Both the position numbers and the translations under genes were made by a program. Shown here piece after piece: positions 24,976 through 37,330 of a stretch of 64,000 bases of DNA. The stretch lies in NCBI RefSeq assembly GCF_007655135.1, contig NC_045128.1:23344811-23408810 (forward strand), read 5' to 3'. Every line of letters starts with the position of its first letter. Positions within the stretch are counted from its first letter, which is position 1. The notes under the pieces were generated by a model. That model was not told the origin of the DNA. It searched no databases and worked only from the letters and a program-made list of their open reading frames with translations. Source of the DNA: Punica granatum. Its lineage: Eukaryota > Streptophyta > Magnoliopsida > Myrtales > Lythraceae.

Positions 24976-25026
24976 ATGGCGAAATTCTTCTGCTTCCATA
25001 GCTGGCAACCGCGGCGCACCACCTGA
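24976..25026 (+). other. Upstream ORF in the endonuclease V leader
   Basis: An ATG 97 bp before the chosen endonuclease V start opens 16 codons ending in TGA at 25024-25026. If the transcript starts upstream of 24976, this short frame would be met first by scanning ribosomes and could lower translation of the main frame. No transcript evidence is visible. Confidence 0.35.
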
Positions 25027-25072
25027 TTTTCGGCTTCAAGCTCAAATTCTTCCTCAATTTCCGGCAAGGATC

Positions 25073-26455
25073 ATGGAAAGCACCGGCGGCAGCGAAGCCG
25101 AGGCTCAAGCGAAATGGGTAGAGTATGTATCTTCCCTGGATGCTTCATTCATTTGACTAATTCTGGAGTAGAAAATTACGGGCTCTTCCTCTTCCGGTTT
25201 CAGGGTTCAGGATCTGCTGAAGCAGAGGTTGATCACGGTGGACGACTTCACATGGAAGCTGCCCAGACAAGGAGCAGAAGCAGCGGCTGACGGAGCTGAG
25301 GAGGAAGGAGAGGTGCTGAAGTATGTGGGAGGAGTCGACATGAGCTACTGCAAAGATGACCCTTCTCTCGCCTGTGGGGCTGTTGTCGTTTTGAACCTTC
25401 CCACTCTTGAAGTGGTTCATGAGGAATACACTCTGGCCCGTCCTCGTGTCCCCTACATACCGGGCTTCCTCGCCTTTCGAGAGGTGAGCGCACCTTTATC
25501 TGGCCATTTTTTAAAGATATTGAAGGCTAAAGCTTGCTTGTTTGATTTCGACTACGGACTCTTAGTTGATAAGTTTGGCTGAGTCGATTTTATTCGAACT
25601 GTCGAGTGGATCGTGTGAATTTATTGACTAATGGGGCTTTTGGCGGCATTGGTGTTAGACCATTCTGAACATGTTTGTATCATGGAATATTCTATTTGAT
25701 TAATTTGCCGAATCTACCTGTAACGTGTATGGTTTTCGATAGAAACTGTAGCATCTTTTGCAATGTTTAGCTTAAGTTTGTTTGGCATAAAAGATCTTCC
25801 CAGTCAACAAGACAGAACACCGGCTGACCCTTTAGTATGTACATTAGCTACCAAACATTTTATTTTATTTTTCATTTGCTTCACTATCTTAAGGTTGATT
25901 GGATTCATAGTTCTCTCTCAACAATATTAAGATTCTAATTACTAATCTGAATCACGTTTTTATTAATATAGTTTGTAATTTGACAGTGACAGAAAAATAT
26001 TTTGCTTTTTGACCTTTCCTAGGCTCCGGTACTTCTAGAACTCTTTGGAAAGGTGAAAGAAAATGCTCCACATTTCTACCCACAGGTGATAATTGCATTT
26101 CGATATACTTTCTAGTGATTATAGTAGATGTTTTTATACTCTCATAACTTCAGTTGCACCAGATTTTAGTGCATGCTCAGTTGATAATGGTTGATGGAAA
26201 TGGTATCCTTCATCCTCGAGGCAAGTGCTATCAAGTGTCTATCTTTTCCCTATGAATGCCACAAAAAGCTTATAGAGGTAATAAGGCTACTATATGGATA
26301 TGATACCTCTTGGGGGAAGATATTATGTTGATTCACATGCTTAGTTGCAGAGCATAATTGCAAATTTCCCTTTCATGCAGAATAGGATGTTATTCTGTCC
26401 CCTTTAGTTTCAGAGCTATTTTGTTTTAGTTTCAGAGCTATTTTGTTTTTTTTTA

Positions 26456-26488
<33 letters not shown>

Positions 26489-29400
26489 CGTAGCCCAACT
26501 ACATTAATGGACTTCTAACTTTCAGGTGGGGAGCAAATTATGAGTGCAACAAGGAGAGATTAATGAATCTAGGTTGGATAGGTAACAGTTTACGAAACTG
26601 TAGTTGGATAAAATATGAGGTTATTGAAGCTTTTGCCAAAATTTTCTGAATAAGCTAGAGGAAACTTGATCCAGATATAGCTGTAGATATTTGCTTTTTA
26701 CTTGAAATGCAAACCTATTAAGACAGTTTATCCATATCTCTCGACTATCCTAAGTAAACTTACTGCCTATTTGTTATAGGATACATAGTAGGACCCTTCA
26801 CATAGTGCCCATGGCCTCCACTACCCACAGTTGAAATTTGGTGGTTTGAAGATACTGCGCACCTTTACCGATTGGCCTCAGCTGCATGGTCTAGATATTC
26901 TGAACTTGAGAAATTGATGTGGGTATACCTAGTGGCCTGAGGTATACCAGCGCATTTTTGCTAAACTTGGAGGAATCTAGACTTGGGTGTACTTAGTGGC
27001 TTGAGTATGTAGCTTAGATTTACTGAGTTGGGTGACATAGACTTGGTAGGGCACAAGGACTAACTCTGGTTGGTAGTGCACAGGGAGTAGCTCTGGTACC
27101 ATTCAGATAGTTTGGAAATGGCTAAATTGTTAAGAGAGGGGCTTCCCGTTTCTTTTATATAGCTTAGGCAAACTTTGTGCTTGTCTTGTGAGTTATGTAA
27201 CAATCAATACCATTTCTGAATTAGTAGAGCCTTACACCTCGCAGTTCGAGAGTTGGAGGGGCAGGCAGGGCAGATACTTTGCCATTTTTTAGGAAGAAAA
27301 CTTTTATAGAGGAGTACAACTAGCATCGTGCTGATATTTTCAATTCCACCAAAGTGTTGGAATTGGGACAATGAAGGATTTCGGATGTATAGAAGCATGT
27401 TGTTTGAAATTCTTTTCCTTTTCACCGAATCCTTTTGAAAAACAAAGTGGCAAAGGATATAATTGTCTTTTAGCTGGAAAAGGGTCTGTCCATCCCATCC
27501 ATTAACAGTGCTGTCTAAACAAGGGGACAGAAGATTACTTCTGCACCCAATCCCACCCCTCCTACTAATGAGCACAACCCAACCTAAAGATAGTGTTAAT
27601 GTATTGATGACTTGGTATGTTAAGGTTTTATACACTATATTGCTTGGCAGATCACTGGAGATACTAGTTGGTTTCTGTTAATAAACTGTTTGAATTATTT
27701 GAATGACTCCTCATAGCTGGAAACTATGCTTGTTCTTATTGGGTTTTCTAAAGATGCAATCTATATAGGGGCTAGATTATGTTCATTATTAATGTCAATG
27801 TCTACAAATGAGACATTTCAATTTATGTGCTATTTAAACTATATGACCTGTCATTGAAAGAGATATACATTACAACGAATATTATCTATCTTTCATGTGT
27901 TTTACTGATACAAGATCACCGCATAGCTTAATTTATAATATAATTGAGCTTTCTTGAGCAGGTTTTGGTCTTGCCTGCCATCTTGGTGTTTTGGCTAATT
28001 GTCCTACAATTGGAGTCGGAAAAAATGTGAGTTGACTCACCTTCTTCTCATGTGAAACAAAAATGATAGTCTTTAAAAAATCATGGTTTCACTAGGTTTG
28101 TAGCTGGACACTGTGCGAGTTACAAAACTTTAAGGATTCTTTTGCCAAAATGAGCCACTTAAATTTCTTTGTTATTATGCACATAGCTTTTAAGACCAAA
28201 CCAGACAAGCCAGTCAGACAGGTTCAACCAGGACCAGAACCTGGCTCTCTCCGCACAAGATCCGATATGCAACTTAACTAGATGAACCTAAGAGTTCTTG
28301 CTCCTGAACTGAACCTTTCTACCTATATGTATTTAGTTCTTGTTTTTGAGTTCTTTTTATTCCTTAAAATCATTGAATTTATATTTAATAATCACTTCTT
28401 GCATAACTTTTGAAATCTGGTTGGACCAATTGAACTTATAGCTTGGATGGTTCAATCTCCACCCATTTGCGGAAGCTAATTTCCCTGGTAGTATTGGCTT
28501 TGATTATTTGCTTTGTCATATTTAATGATGTGTAACAATTGTGCAAACAATAAACATTTGGTTTATCAGCTACATCATGTGGATGGTCTCACGCTATCTA
28601 GTGTAAAGCAACTTCTTGGAGCCAAGCAGGATCTTACTAATCTTGTGACATTGATGGGTTCTTCTGGGATCATATGGGGAGCGGTAAGAACTTGAGAAAT
28701 TTGCAGCTCTATCAAGATAGCATTGTTTCTCTGGTGCATTAATCAGATCTGCTCCCCTAGTTGGCCTATAATCTTCTGACAGATTTGGAGCGTCAGTATT
28801 CTTTTTGCGTCTCCTTTGTACTGTTCTCTTTGCTAATAATCCGAACTTCATTGGATATGGTCTATTTTTCATTTTTTTTTCCTAACATCTTTTAATTAAT
28901 AATGCTAAATTTGTCACATTCTTTGCGTACTTTTTCAAGTTTGATGAACAACCAAATGTACATGGAGCAAAAAACTAAAAAGATGGAGTAAGGCATATTA
29001 AAGTTACAGTAGGATCAACACTTATCCAAACAATATTATGGTAGATTCTCATTTCTTACTTAAAAATAATTGATATTTGGATCTAGTCAGTTGGCAAATT
29101 CACAATGTCGAGTCCATTTTGCTTTCACCGAGTGACTTACTATATGGATAATTGTGAGTTGACTTTGTTGTTGTTTATCTGCTCTTGGAAGTATATGTTT
29201 CATATAGGAGTTTGGCATTTTAGTACTTTAGCTAAACGGCTGTTGTTGCAAGAATATTCTCTTTCATTTGTGGCCATTATACATGTGACCATGCTGCCAA
29301 GAAAATTTGTATCCAGCCTAATATAGATCAACTAAATACAATGTTTATTTTGAGAGATGTGGTATCTGCAAGTGAAACTATCCTGTCATGTAAGTCTATT

Positions 29401-30845
29401 CGTCAACATGATACACCTGAACAAGGAAAAGGGAGGAAATTTAATAAAGTAGGCACTTTAATATGTAAGATGTATGTCAGCAGTATTATCAACATGCTTC
29501 CTGTTTTCCTTATAAGCGGCTAGGTCTGATGGAAGAAATGAGGTTCTGCCTTTTGTAATACTGATGCCCATGGTTTGTTACATGCACATGCAAAGTTGCG
29601 CAGATATGATGTTTATGTTGAGATTTTGTTCAAAGAGTTGTGTCATTTGGCTTGTGGCTTTTTGCAGGGGCTGAGATCTTCGCCAATATCAGTGAAGCCT
29701 ATGTTTATATCAACTGGACACCGTATATCACTTGATACTGCTGTTGCAATTGTCCAGATGACGTGCAAATACCGTGTTCCAGAGCCAGTAAGACAGGTGA
29801 TTAGATATTTTAAGAAATTGCAAAAAAAGAAAAATAAATAAAAAGCAATATTCAAAGTCATTAAGAATGCATTTAATTTTTATTCTCTGGTATTGGATAA
29901 TTCTGCCTTCATAATTAATGCCCAAGCAGATGTCAAGAGAATAAGATTTGGGTAGGAGATGTGGATGGATCAATAAAATCATGGCAGAGATGTACTCTAA
30001 CAAAAGTTGGAAAGAATTAATACTAATCTACTTTTGAAATTTTTTGTATATTCTTACAGAAGAGACCTACAAGGCATTTGATGTAACCTTGGCTCATAAA
30101 TAAACATTATGGAGGCTGTGACAAGCCCCTCCAGCAGTCAGATTGTTAAGGCCACAAACAGCTGCACTGTGTTGCCTTTAACTTGATTGCCTCGTGGCTG
30201 TTTTGGTGCCCTTCTAATTACTGGTGCTATCTACCAACTCCTTCACTGGCTATAGATCAAGCTAAAGGAGTTCTCAGTGCTGCCTAGGAGACGGTTTACA
30301 GGCATTGTCAATCTGATGCAAGGCATGTTGAACACCTTAGATGACACCACTTTTAAACATCAATTTGAGGCGGAGGCTCTGTTAAGGGCACCACCTCTGA
30401 TTCAATTATCACCTAGAGGGAGCTTGCTGCCTCTATACAGTGATCTGAAGGGTCTCAACACCTCGTATAAGACTCAGTCAATCTCTGTTGATCTGCCTCT
30501 GAGCATTGACTTGAGGTAGTAGCTGCACCTCCTATATAGCCTCACTCTGATACAGAAATCATAATTCTCATTTCGAGATACCAAACACATCCTTAGATTC
30601 TTGACCCCAATCATTATTGCAATCTGTATTTCTCTCATTTTAAAAGTATGTCGGAGTCAACAAGCATTGTACGGATTTCAGAAAATCTCTCCCCCTGTCC
30701 GGTTCATTTTTTCTTTCCCAATTGTATGCTGACCTGGGACGGCCAGCAGTGGGTATTCTTCATTCTTATATTATTTTTGCATAATGTTTTATAGGCAGAT
30801 ATAAGATCACGGGAATACTTGCGGAAGCACCAAATCAAGTGTTAG
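25073..30845 (+). CDS. Endonuclease V (inosine-specific endonuclease), eight exons
   Basis: Endonuclease V cuts next to inosine in DNA or RNA. Exons are 25073-25122, 25204-25483, 26023-26085, 26163-26220, 27962-28026, 28570-28683, 29668-29796 and 30795-30845. They total 810 nt and 269 residues, a normal length for the plant enzyme, and phases match at every junction. The catalytic residues are all present: Asp62 in GGVDMSY, Glu110 in PYIPGFLAFRE, Asp142 in MVDGNGILHPRGFG, and His228 in STGHRISLD, equivalent to bacterial D43, E89, D110 and H214. Intron 4 (26221-27961) starts with GC (GCAAGT) instead of GT; the others are GT-AG. The start was chosen because exon 1 then joins in phase, and a Met further up belongs to a short upstream ORF. 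The last exon encodes only 16 residues, so the C-terminus is the least certain part. Confidence 0.95.
26221..27961 (+). other. GC-AG intron 4 of the endonuclease V gene
   Basis: The exon end CCTCGAG is followed by GCAAGT, and the intron ends in ttgagcag. No GT nearby keeps the conserved HPRGFG motif in frame, whereas the GC donor does so exactly. The intron is 1,741 bp and contains a TA microsatellite at 26456-26487. Confidence 0.85.
29797..30794 (+). other. Intron 7 of the endonuclease V gene
   Basis: A 998-bp intron with donor gtgatt and acceptor ttttatag. An 80-codon open frame at 30277-30519 inside it shows no family motif, so I do not call it. Confidence 0.7.
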
Positions 30846-31099
30846 GAGTGTATGATCGTGGTAAGTTCAGCTTCACTATCTAGCGATCATCAATGGCTGG
30901 TCGTTATGGACGTTAGATGGTCAACATTGCTGTTAGAGGAAGTATCCACCGCCACAGAAGAAGGCCAGTTGGTTCCAGGCGAATCGGTAAGTACAATTAC
31001 CTTTGGAACCATGGTGGTCAACCTGAACGTGTCTATGTTGACTTTGCCAGTAACTTTTATGGCAAGGTAGGCAGTGCCTAAAGTTGAAGATGTGTAGAA

Positions 31100-31880
31100 G
31101 GCAAATGTGATTTATACGCCAAAGGCCCTAGAGGAAAAGGAATTAGCGTCCAAAAAGAGAACTCTTAAGATGGCAAAAGCAGAGAGTTGCCTGACGACAT
31201 TTATGTGTTTGAAATCGTGTCTCATCGCATCAGGCCTTTGCGTATTACTATTCATATGTTCATGTTCCCTGTATTTTGATACTGGAGCAGCCGTTCACAT
31301 CCTGTCGACCTCCACTACGGCAAGACTTTGTCAACTCAAAGTGGATTTATGAAATCATCTGATAGCATTCTTCGTCAGTGACAAGGCAGCTAGTTACAAT
31401 GCTTTACTTGACAGAGATTGGATTCATGTAGGGTGTGTTCCATCCTCGCTCCATAAAAAACTGCTCCTTCGGAGCTAAGATGTACCGAAAGTTCGGAGAC
31501 CCTACGCCTTTTGTTATAGACTCCATTAAAGCAGAAGCTAGGTATTATGATCACGATGTAGGAAGATCATTTACAAGAAATCAACTTAGGCACAACCAAG
31601 TAGCCTTGAATAACTTTTTAAAGCCAACTTCTCGATCCAAAATTAAAGCAATGGATTATTGAAATATCGCAAGAGAACAAAGGCTGCTTTGCTTGGTTTT
31701 ATTTTGAGATGCATGTTTCAGCGGTGACATTGTTGAACATCGGCTAACAATTAAACCAGAATTTCCGCCTTTTAAACAACAACCTCGCAAATATACAAGT
31801 AGAAACGTTCATAAAGTAAAAGTAGAATTCAAGCAGCTCATGCTAGCCGGCTTCATTAGAACGGCCAAGTATGTTGAATG
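31100..31880 (+). pseudogene. Decayed Ty3-type pol fragment, left part (protease and start of RT)
   Basis: Broken plus-strand frames read in pol order. There is an aspartic protease active-site-like DTGAAVHILS (about 31278-31307) and the protease end YNALLDRDWIHVG (about 31398-31436). The N-terminal side of a reverse transcriptase follows, with TIKPEFPPFKQQPRKYTS and LMLAGFIRTAKYVE up to 31880. Here it is cut by the copia element, and the next RT residues resume at 55123. It is the oldest layer of the nest, with many stops and frameshifts. It is not related in sequence to the Tat element nested further in. The left border is approximate. Confidence 0.75.
31876..31880. other. Target site duplication GAATG, left copy (copia)
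   Basis: GAATG directly precedes the LTR start at 31881, and the same five bases follow the other LTR at 55123-55127. This fixes both ends of the copia insertion. Confidence 0.92.
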
Positions 31881-32416
31881 TGTTGGGGAAGTGGGTGGAG
31901 ATGATCGATCCGGAGGCAATGTGGGGTTAACACGATAGGATTCGAGGCGCGAATGATGCTTTCCAAAGAGAACTATTTGTCCCCACACAAAGTTGCTAGA
32001 GGGTTAAGTCAAAGGTCCTCCCGAGATACAACGAAGCCTTATAAATTCCTTCAACTAGCAAAATCAAGGAATTCCCTAACTCTCACTCTGATTTCTGGAA
32101 TTTTCTTAACAATAATTTGAGCACTATAGTATCTCTATTTATATGCACTCAATGGACACTATCGAAGAGTCAGAACCCTTCGTATTGGACGAAACTCTTA
32201 GATGGAACATCACCCATAGATAAGCAATTAATGATCTTACATGAACACTTAGTTAATGTAGACACTTCCATATACATTACTTGTCTTGCACTCAAATGTA
32301 TTCATTGAATGAATGAACCTTCACTTCGTAATCCAAATTCGTTCAAGTACCTGATGAATCACATTAAGTGACCCATTAATAAAATCCAATGAATTTACAA
32401 TCTATAATTTCCAACA
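31881..32416 (-). repeat. 3' LTR of the Ty1/copia element
   Basis: 536 bp, tgttgggg...ccaaca. Aligned by eye with the partner at 54588-55122 I count about 29 substitutions, near 5.4%, and most are transitions. A minus-strand TATA box (TATAAATAG) lies at 32143-32135. Just inside it, the minus strand reads a purine tract ending gtggggga next to the LTR. Confidence 0.93.
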
Positions 32417-32911
32417 ATCCCCCACTAGATTGTTAATTCCAGAACACAAGTACACAAAGATCATGCATAAAGAAGTGGTGTCCGCAGATTGAACCCTTCC
32501 TTAGTGCAAACTCTCAAAGTATCAACAAAGTGATTGGTGGCTAGTCGCTTGAACCATCACTCTTAAAGTCAGTATCGGAAAAGTTGCACACATAATCGTA
32601 AAGTATTCGAGTAAGAGTTTATTTGCTTTAACACCGTTATAGCCATGTGCTCATCCCATTTCATGAACATGTACGAGAGAAAAAACCATAAAGAAAACTC
32701 TCGTTGAAGTGGCACCACTTCATGTCCATATAGGTGGATTTCATGACAACTAATGTCCATCCATTAAGAGAAAAACTCATCCTCCTAAAACTCAAGCACT
32801 AAATCCTAATTCTTAGTGCACGGTGTCATTCGATAACTTGTTATTACCCTTTGAACCTCAAAAGTAACTTTTGGCTAGAATGAGGTAGGGTTCCCATTAT
32901 CAATGACACGA

Positions 32912-35368
32912 TTAGAATGGTTTTAAATCTATCTTAGCGATGGTACTCTTAACCAAATCCCTTGACAAACCTTTCGTCAATGGGTCCGCTAAATTGTCAA
33001 TTGACCTAACATAGGTAACAGTTATCACACCGTCCATAATCAATTGTCTCACATACTCATGTCTCAAACTTATATGTCTAGACTTTCCATTATATACCTT
33101 ATTGTATACTCGAGACATGGTGGATTCACTATCACAATATACGAAAATGGCGAACCTACGTTGTGGCCACAACTTTATATCTAGCAAGAGATCTCTTAAC
33201 CATTCCGCTTCCTTGCCGGCAGCCGCCAAGGCTATAAATTTAACCTCCATGGTTGAATGTGAGATACAAGTTTGTTTCTTAGAGGCCCAACTAATGGCTC
33301 CACCTCCAATCGTAAAAATCCATCCCAATGTGGATTTATTGTCACTTAGACTCGTAATCCAACTTGCATCTAAGTAACCTTCTAGTACTGCGGGATAATC
33401 ACCATAAAATAATCCCAAATTTTTGGTCTTCCTAATATAACCAAGAATCCTACAAATTCCTTTCCAATGATCGGTACTAGGACAACTTGTAAATCTCGCT
33501 AATTTGCACACAGCAAATGCGATATCGGGTTTGGTGCAATGTATTGCATACATTAGACTTCCAATTGCGCTAGCGTACTCTAATTGCGCTATAGCCCTGT
33601 CATTATTCTCACTTAACTTGAAGTTTGGATCGAATGGAATGTTTGAATCCTTGATATTCAAGTGTTTGAACTTCTCCAATACTTTCTCGATGTAGTGAGA
33701 TTGGCTTAGTGCAAAGCCCCTTTCATGCTTTTGCACCTTTATACCTATGATTGTATCTACATCGTTGAGATCTTTCATCTTAAAATTCGAGGCTAGATAC
33801 TTTTTGGTCTCACGAACACCTTCCAAATCCGTCCCAAAGATCAACAAATCGTCCACATAGAGACAAATAATTACATCGTACCTATCGGTGAATTTAGTGT
33901 AAATGCACTTATCTACACAATTATGCGAAAAACCATATGACAAAATAACCGAGTCAAATTTCTCATGCCACTGTTTAGGCGCTTGTTTCAAGCCATATAA
34001 TGACTTGTTCAATTTACACACCTTATGTTCATTTCCGGGAAGCACAAAGCCTTCTGGTTGCTCCATGTAGACTTCCTCTTCGAGATCACCATTCAAAACG
34101 GCCGTCTTAACATCCATTTGATGCACATGTAACTTATGGATAGATGCAAGTGCCATAAGGACTCGAATGGAAGTCATCCTAGCCACCGGTGCATAGGTGT
34201 CAAAATAATTTAGGCCTTTATTTTGCCTAAATCCTTTTACCACCAATCTAGCCTTAAAATTCAAAGAACCCCCGGTTGGGTTATTCGTCCTTTTAAACAC
34301 CCATTTACACTCGATAGGTTTCGATCCTTGAGGAATATCAACTAGGACCCAAGTATTGTTGAACAATATTGAATCCATTTCATCATTGATCGCCTCTTTC
34401 CAAAATGCCGCATCCCTAGAAGCCATGGCTTCACCATAGGTTTGTGGATCACCTTCCACATTAAGCATTATGGGGATCTTCCTAATTACGGATTCTCTAT
34501 CTCTCTCAATGAGATACGCTAGAAATTGCGAGAAAATGAAATCGAGACCAAACTCCTTTTCTTTTCTCATACTTTTACTTTTCCTCGGCTCCGTATCCTT
34601 ATTGTCACAAAAACGTCTCTTGTTTTGATCACTTGAGATCATTGGTTCATATTTTTGTTCCAAATCCACTGAATCGTTGGAAAACTTGCTTTCAATGAAT
34701 ACAACATCTCTCATTTCAATTATCGTATTTGACACCAAGTCAAGAATACGATAAGCCTTAGAATGTTGGGCATATCCAACGAATACACCCTTAATGGCTC
34801 TTGGTCCTAATTTTGTTCTCTGTTGGTCGGGAACTCTATAGTAAGTCAAACATCCCCACACTTTGAAATAATCTAAGTTTGGCTTCCGACCATTCCATAA
34901 CTCATATGGAGATACCTTGAATTTTCTCGATGGTATCCTATTAAGGATATGACATGCAATCAATAATGCTTCACCCCATAGGTTATATAGAAGTTTAGCA
35001 TTTAACAACATCGAGGTAACCATATCCACTAAGGCATCGTTCTTTCTTTCCGCCAAACCATTTTGTTGCGGAGTATGCGGCGCGGAACACTCATGTACCA
35101 CACCTTGTTCCTCACAAAATACATCAAATTTATTGGAAAGATATTCACCACCTCTATCACTATGAAGCACTTTGATTTTCTTGTTAAACAAATTTTCAAC
35201 CTCATTCTTAAAACGTTTAAACATAACAAAAGCCTCGTCTTTACTCCTCATGAGATACACATAAGTGAATCTTGAGAAGTCATCAATAAAAGTGATAAAA
35301 TATCGTTTTCCACTTCTTGTTAGAATTCCATTTAATTCACAAACATCCGAATGGATCAAATCTAACAC
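32912..35368 (-). pseudogene. Copia integrase, reverse transcriptase and RNase H region
   Basis: 818 open codons. The integrase core shows its acidic triad in IHSDVC, HSDRGGEY and QNGLAERKN. Reverse transcriptase follows with KARLVVKGFRQ, the Asp in HQMDVKTAVLNGDL, SLYGLKQAP and the catalytic YVDDLL. RNase H has GYLDASW, SHSTMEVKF and YCDSEST, ending LADPLTKGL. All these are standard for Ty1/copia Pol, in the order integrase before RT that separates copia from Ty3. The frame continues upstream through a single TAA (35419-35417) into the pre-integrase region, so it is part of one broken polyprotein and not an independent gene. The catalytic residues look intact. Confidence 0.93.
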
Positions 35369-35416
35369 TTGTGAATTTCTTTCACACTTTTTGAGAAACG
35401 GTTTCTTGGTAATTTT

Positions 35417-35936
35417 TTATTGAACACAAATTTCACATTTATCCACAAGTTTATTATCACTTAGATTGATGTAACCATTCTTTTGCATATATTGTAAAGT
35501 TTTAAAATTAAAATGTGCTAAACGCACATGCCATAAAGGATAAGATTCAACAATATAAGCAGAAGAATTAGCTTTATTCATATCAATGCTCAACTTAAAC
35601 ATGCCCTCGCTACAATATCCCTTTCCTAAATACATATCACCCTTAAGCAAGACTAATTTTTCGGATTCTAATATAACCTTAAACCCCTTGTTGCACAAAA
35701 GACTCGCGGACAGTAAATTCTTTCTTACATCGGGAACATGCAACACATTGATTAAGGTCAATTTCTTCCCGGATGTAAAGTTGAGTTCTACCATCCCTTG
35801 ACCGAGCACCTTGACCAATTGATGGTTGCCCATAAGCACCTCATGGTTTGCCACTGGTTCATACCTCTTGAATTGTTGCCAGTCGTTACACACATGGACA
35901 GTAGCTCCGGAGTCGAGCCATCAATTATAGGACTTA
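35417..35936 (-). pseudogene. Copia protease and pre-integrase region
   Basis: The aspartic protease active-site motif DSGATVHVCND lies at about 35917-35885, just past an in-frame TGA at 35923-35921. Further on come the pre-integrase sequence (VPDVRKNLLSASLL, and PLWHVRLAHFNFKTL with its His) and KCEICVQ, ending at TAA (35419-35417). The nested Tat element begins at 35942, only about 20 bp upstream of the active-site codons. Confidence 0.88.
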
Positions 35937-35941
35937 TCGGT
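35937..35941. other. Target site duplication TCGGT, left copy (Tat)
   Basis: TCGGT immediately before the LTR start at 35942. The same five bases are at 53620-53624 after the other LTR. Confidence 0.93.
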
Positions 35942-36185
35942 TGTCAGCAACCAATTTCGGTCCATTGGCTCCAGGGGGCAAAATTGTCATTTTTCTATTT
36001 ATCACCTTTTAAAAAAAAAAAAACAGAGAGAGATTCGGGCAGGCCGGGCAGCGCTCGCCGGCTGCCCGCGATTCCAGCCGGCCCAAAACGCCCAAATCGC
36101 GATTTCCGCGATTTTCGGCCAAATCGGCCGAAATCTTAACGGAAAAGGGGATGGAATTGCAATTAAATGGACGTAAATACAATTC

Positions 36186-36213
36186 GGGGGGGGGGGGGGG
36201 GGGGGGGGGGGGG
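36186..36213 (+). repeat. 28-base G tract in the 5' LTR
   Basis: A pure run of 28 G. The equivalent place in the 3' LTR (51022-51026) has five G, and about 45 bp beyond it differ too. Such a run could form a G-quadruplex, is prone to slippage, and could also be miscounted in assembly. Confidence 0.85.
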
Positions 36214-36659
36214 AGGAACATGACCCAGAAAACGAAATCAGAAAATTGGCTCTCGATTTGGCGAATTTTGAAATCGGAGTTTCCGGAGTTTTCGCCGGAA
36301 AACCGCAACCTTTTCCCCCCGATTCCGACTGATTAAGCGCCGGCTCGGCCCATTCAGGCCAAGGTTCCCCAGTCCGGCCCAGCGCACTTCCAGGCGGTTT
36401 TCCTTCGGGCGGTTCGGTCCGATCCGATCTGGTCCGATTCATCCGGCGATTTTTTTTTATTTTTACAGAGAAGCCCTTCAACTTTCCGAACTAGGTAAAT
36501 TCTCGACTTAGTGGCATGATTAGGGTTCCTTTCCTGAATATTATTGCTTGCTTGATGAATATAATGCGAAATGAGTGTTCTTGGGTCGCGTGGGTGATCG
36601 GATTTGTCCCGAACTCGATTTTACGAACTTTCTGTTTTGTCACATTTCAGTCCAGAGGA

Positions 36660-37330
36660 CGTATTTTATTTTTTTTAAGATCTGCCCCGAATTTCAAAAT
36701 TATTTTCAATCAAGTCCCGGTCATTTTATTATTTTCCAATCAGTCCTTGGATTTTTCAGAATTTTTCCAAGAATCCCAAAGAACTTTTCAAATTGTTTCA
36801 GTTTAGTCCCGAGACCATTTTTCACCCTTTTCAGATCTGCCCCGAATTTCATAATTATTTTCAATCGAGTCCCGGTCATTTTATTATTTTTCAATCAGTC
36901 CTTGGATTTTTCAGAATTTTTCCAAGAATCCCAAAGAACTTTTTAAATTGTTTCAGTTTAGACCTGGGACCATTTTTCACCCTTTTCAGATCTGCCCCGA
37001 ATTTCAAAAATTCTTTCCAATAAATTCCCAGTCATTTTACTATTTTCCAATCACCCCCTGGAATTCCCAGAATTTTTCAAGAATCCCTAGGAACTTTCGA
37101 GTTGTTTCAGTTTAGTCTTGAAGTCATTTTCTTGTTTTCAGATCAGTCCCGATTTTCAATTTCATTTCAAATAAGTCCTAGGACAGTTTCAATAAGTTTT
37201 TTTACGCAGTCCCCATTTTTTTTAGAATTTGCAGATCAGTCCCCAATTTCTTAGAATTTTCAAATCAGTCCCCAATGTTTTTTCAAAATTTCAAATCAGT
37301 CCCTGCTCTTTTAAAATCGTTCAATTCAGT
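36660..37330 (+). repeat. Tandem repeats inside the 5' LTR (155-bp units, then shorter ones)
   Basis: The word gatctgccccgaatttca recurs at 36679, 36834 and 36989, exactly 155 bp apart, with a diverged fourth copy near 37140. Downstream, shorter units of about 30 bp built on aaatcagtccc follow. The 3' LTR shows the same 155-bp period at 51457, 51612 and 51767, so the array predates this insertion. Confidence 0.85.

Noticed and set aside
30277..30519. 80-codon plus-strand frame between endonuclease V exons 7 and 8
   Set aside because: It lies within an intron, lacks family motifs, and the true last exon (ADIRSREYLRKHQIKC) joins in phase further on.
36002..36481. Pro-rich open frame across the G tract
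   Set aside because: The proline run is the complement of the 28-G homopolymer in an LTR, and the sister LTR does not keep the frame.
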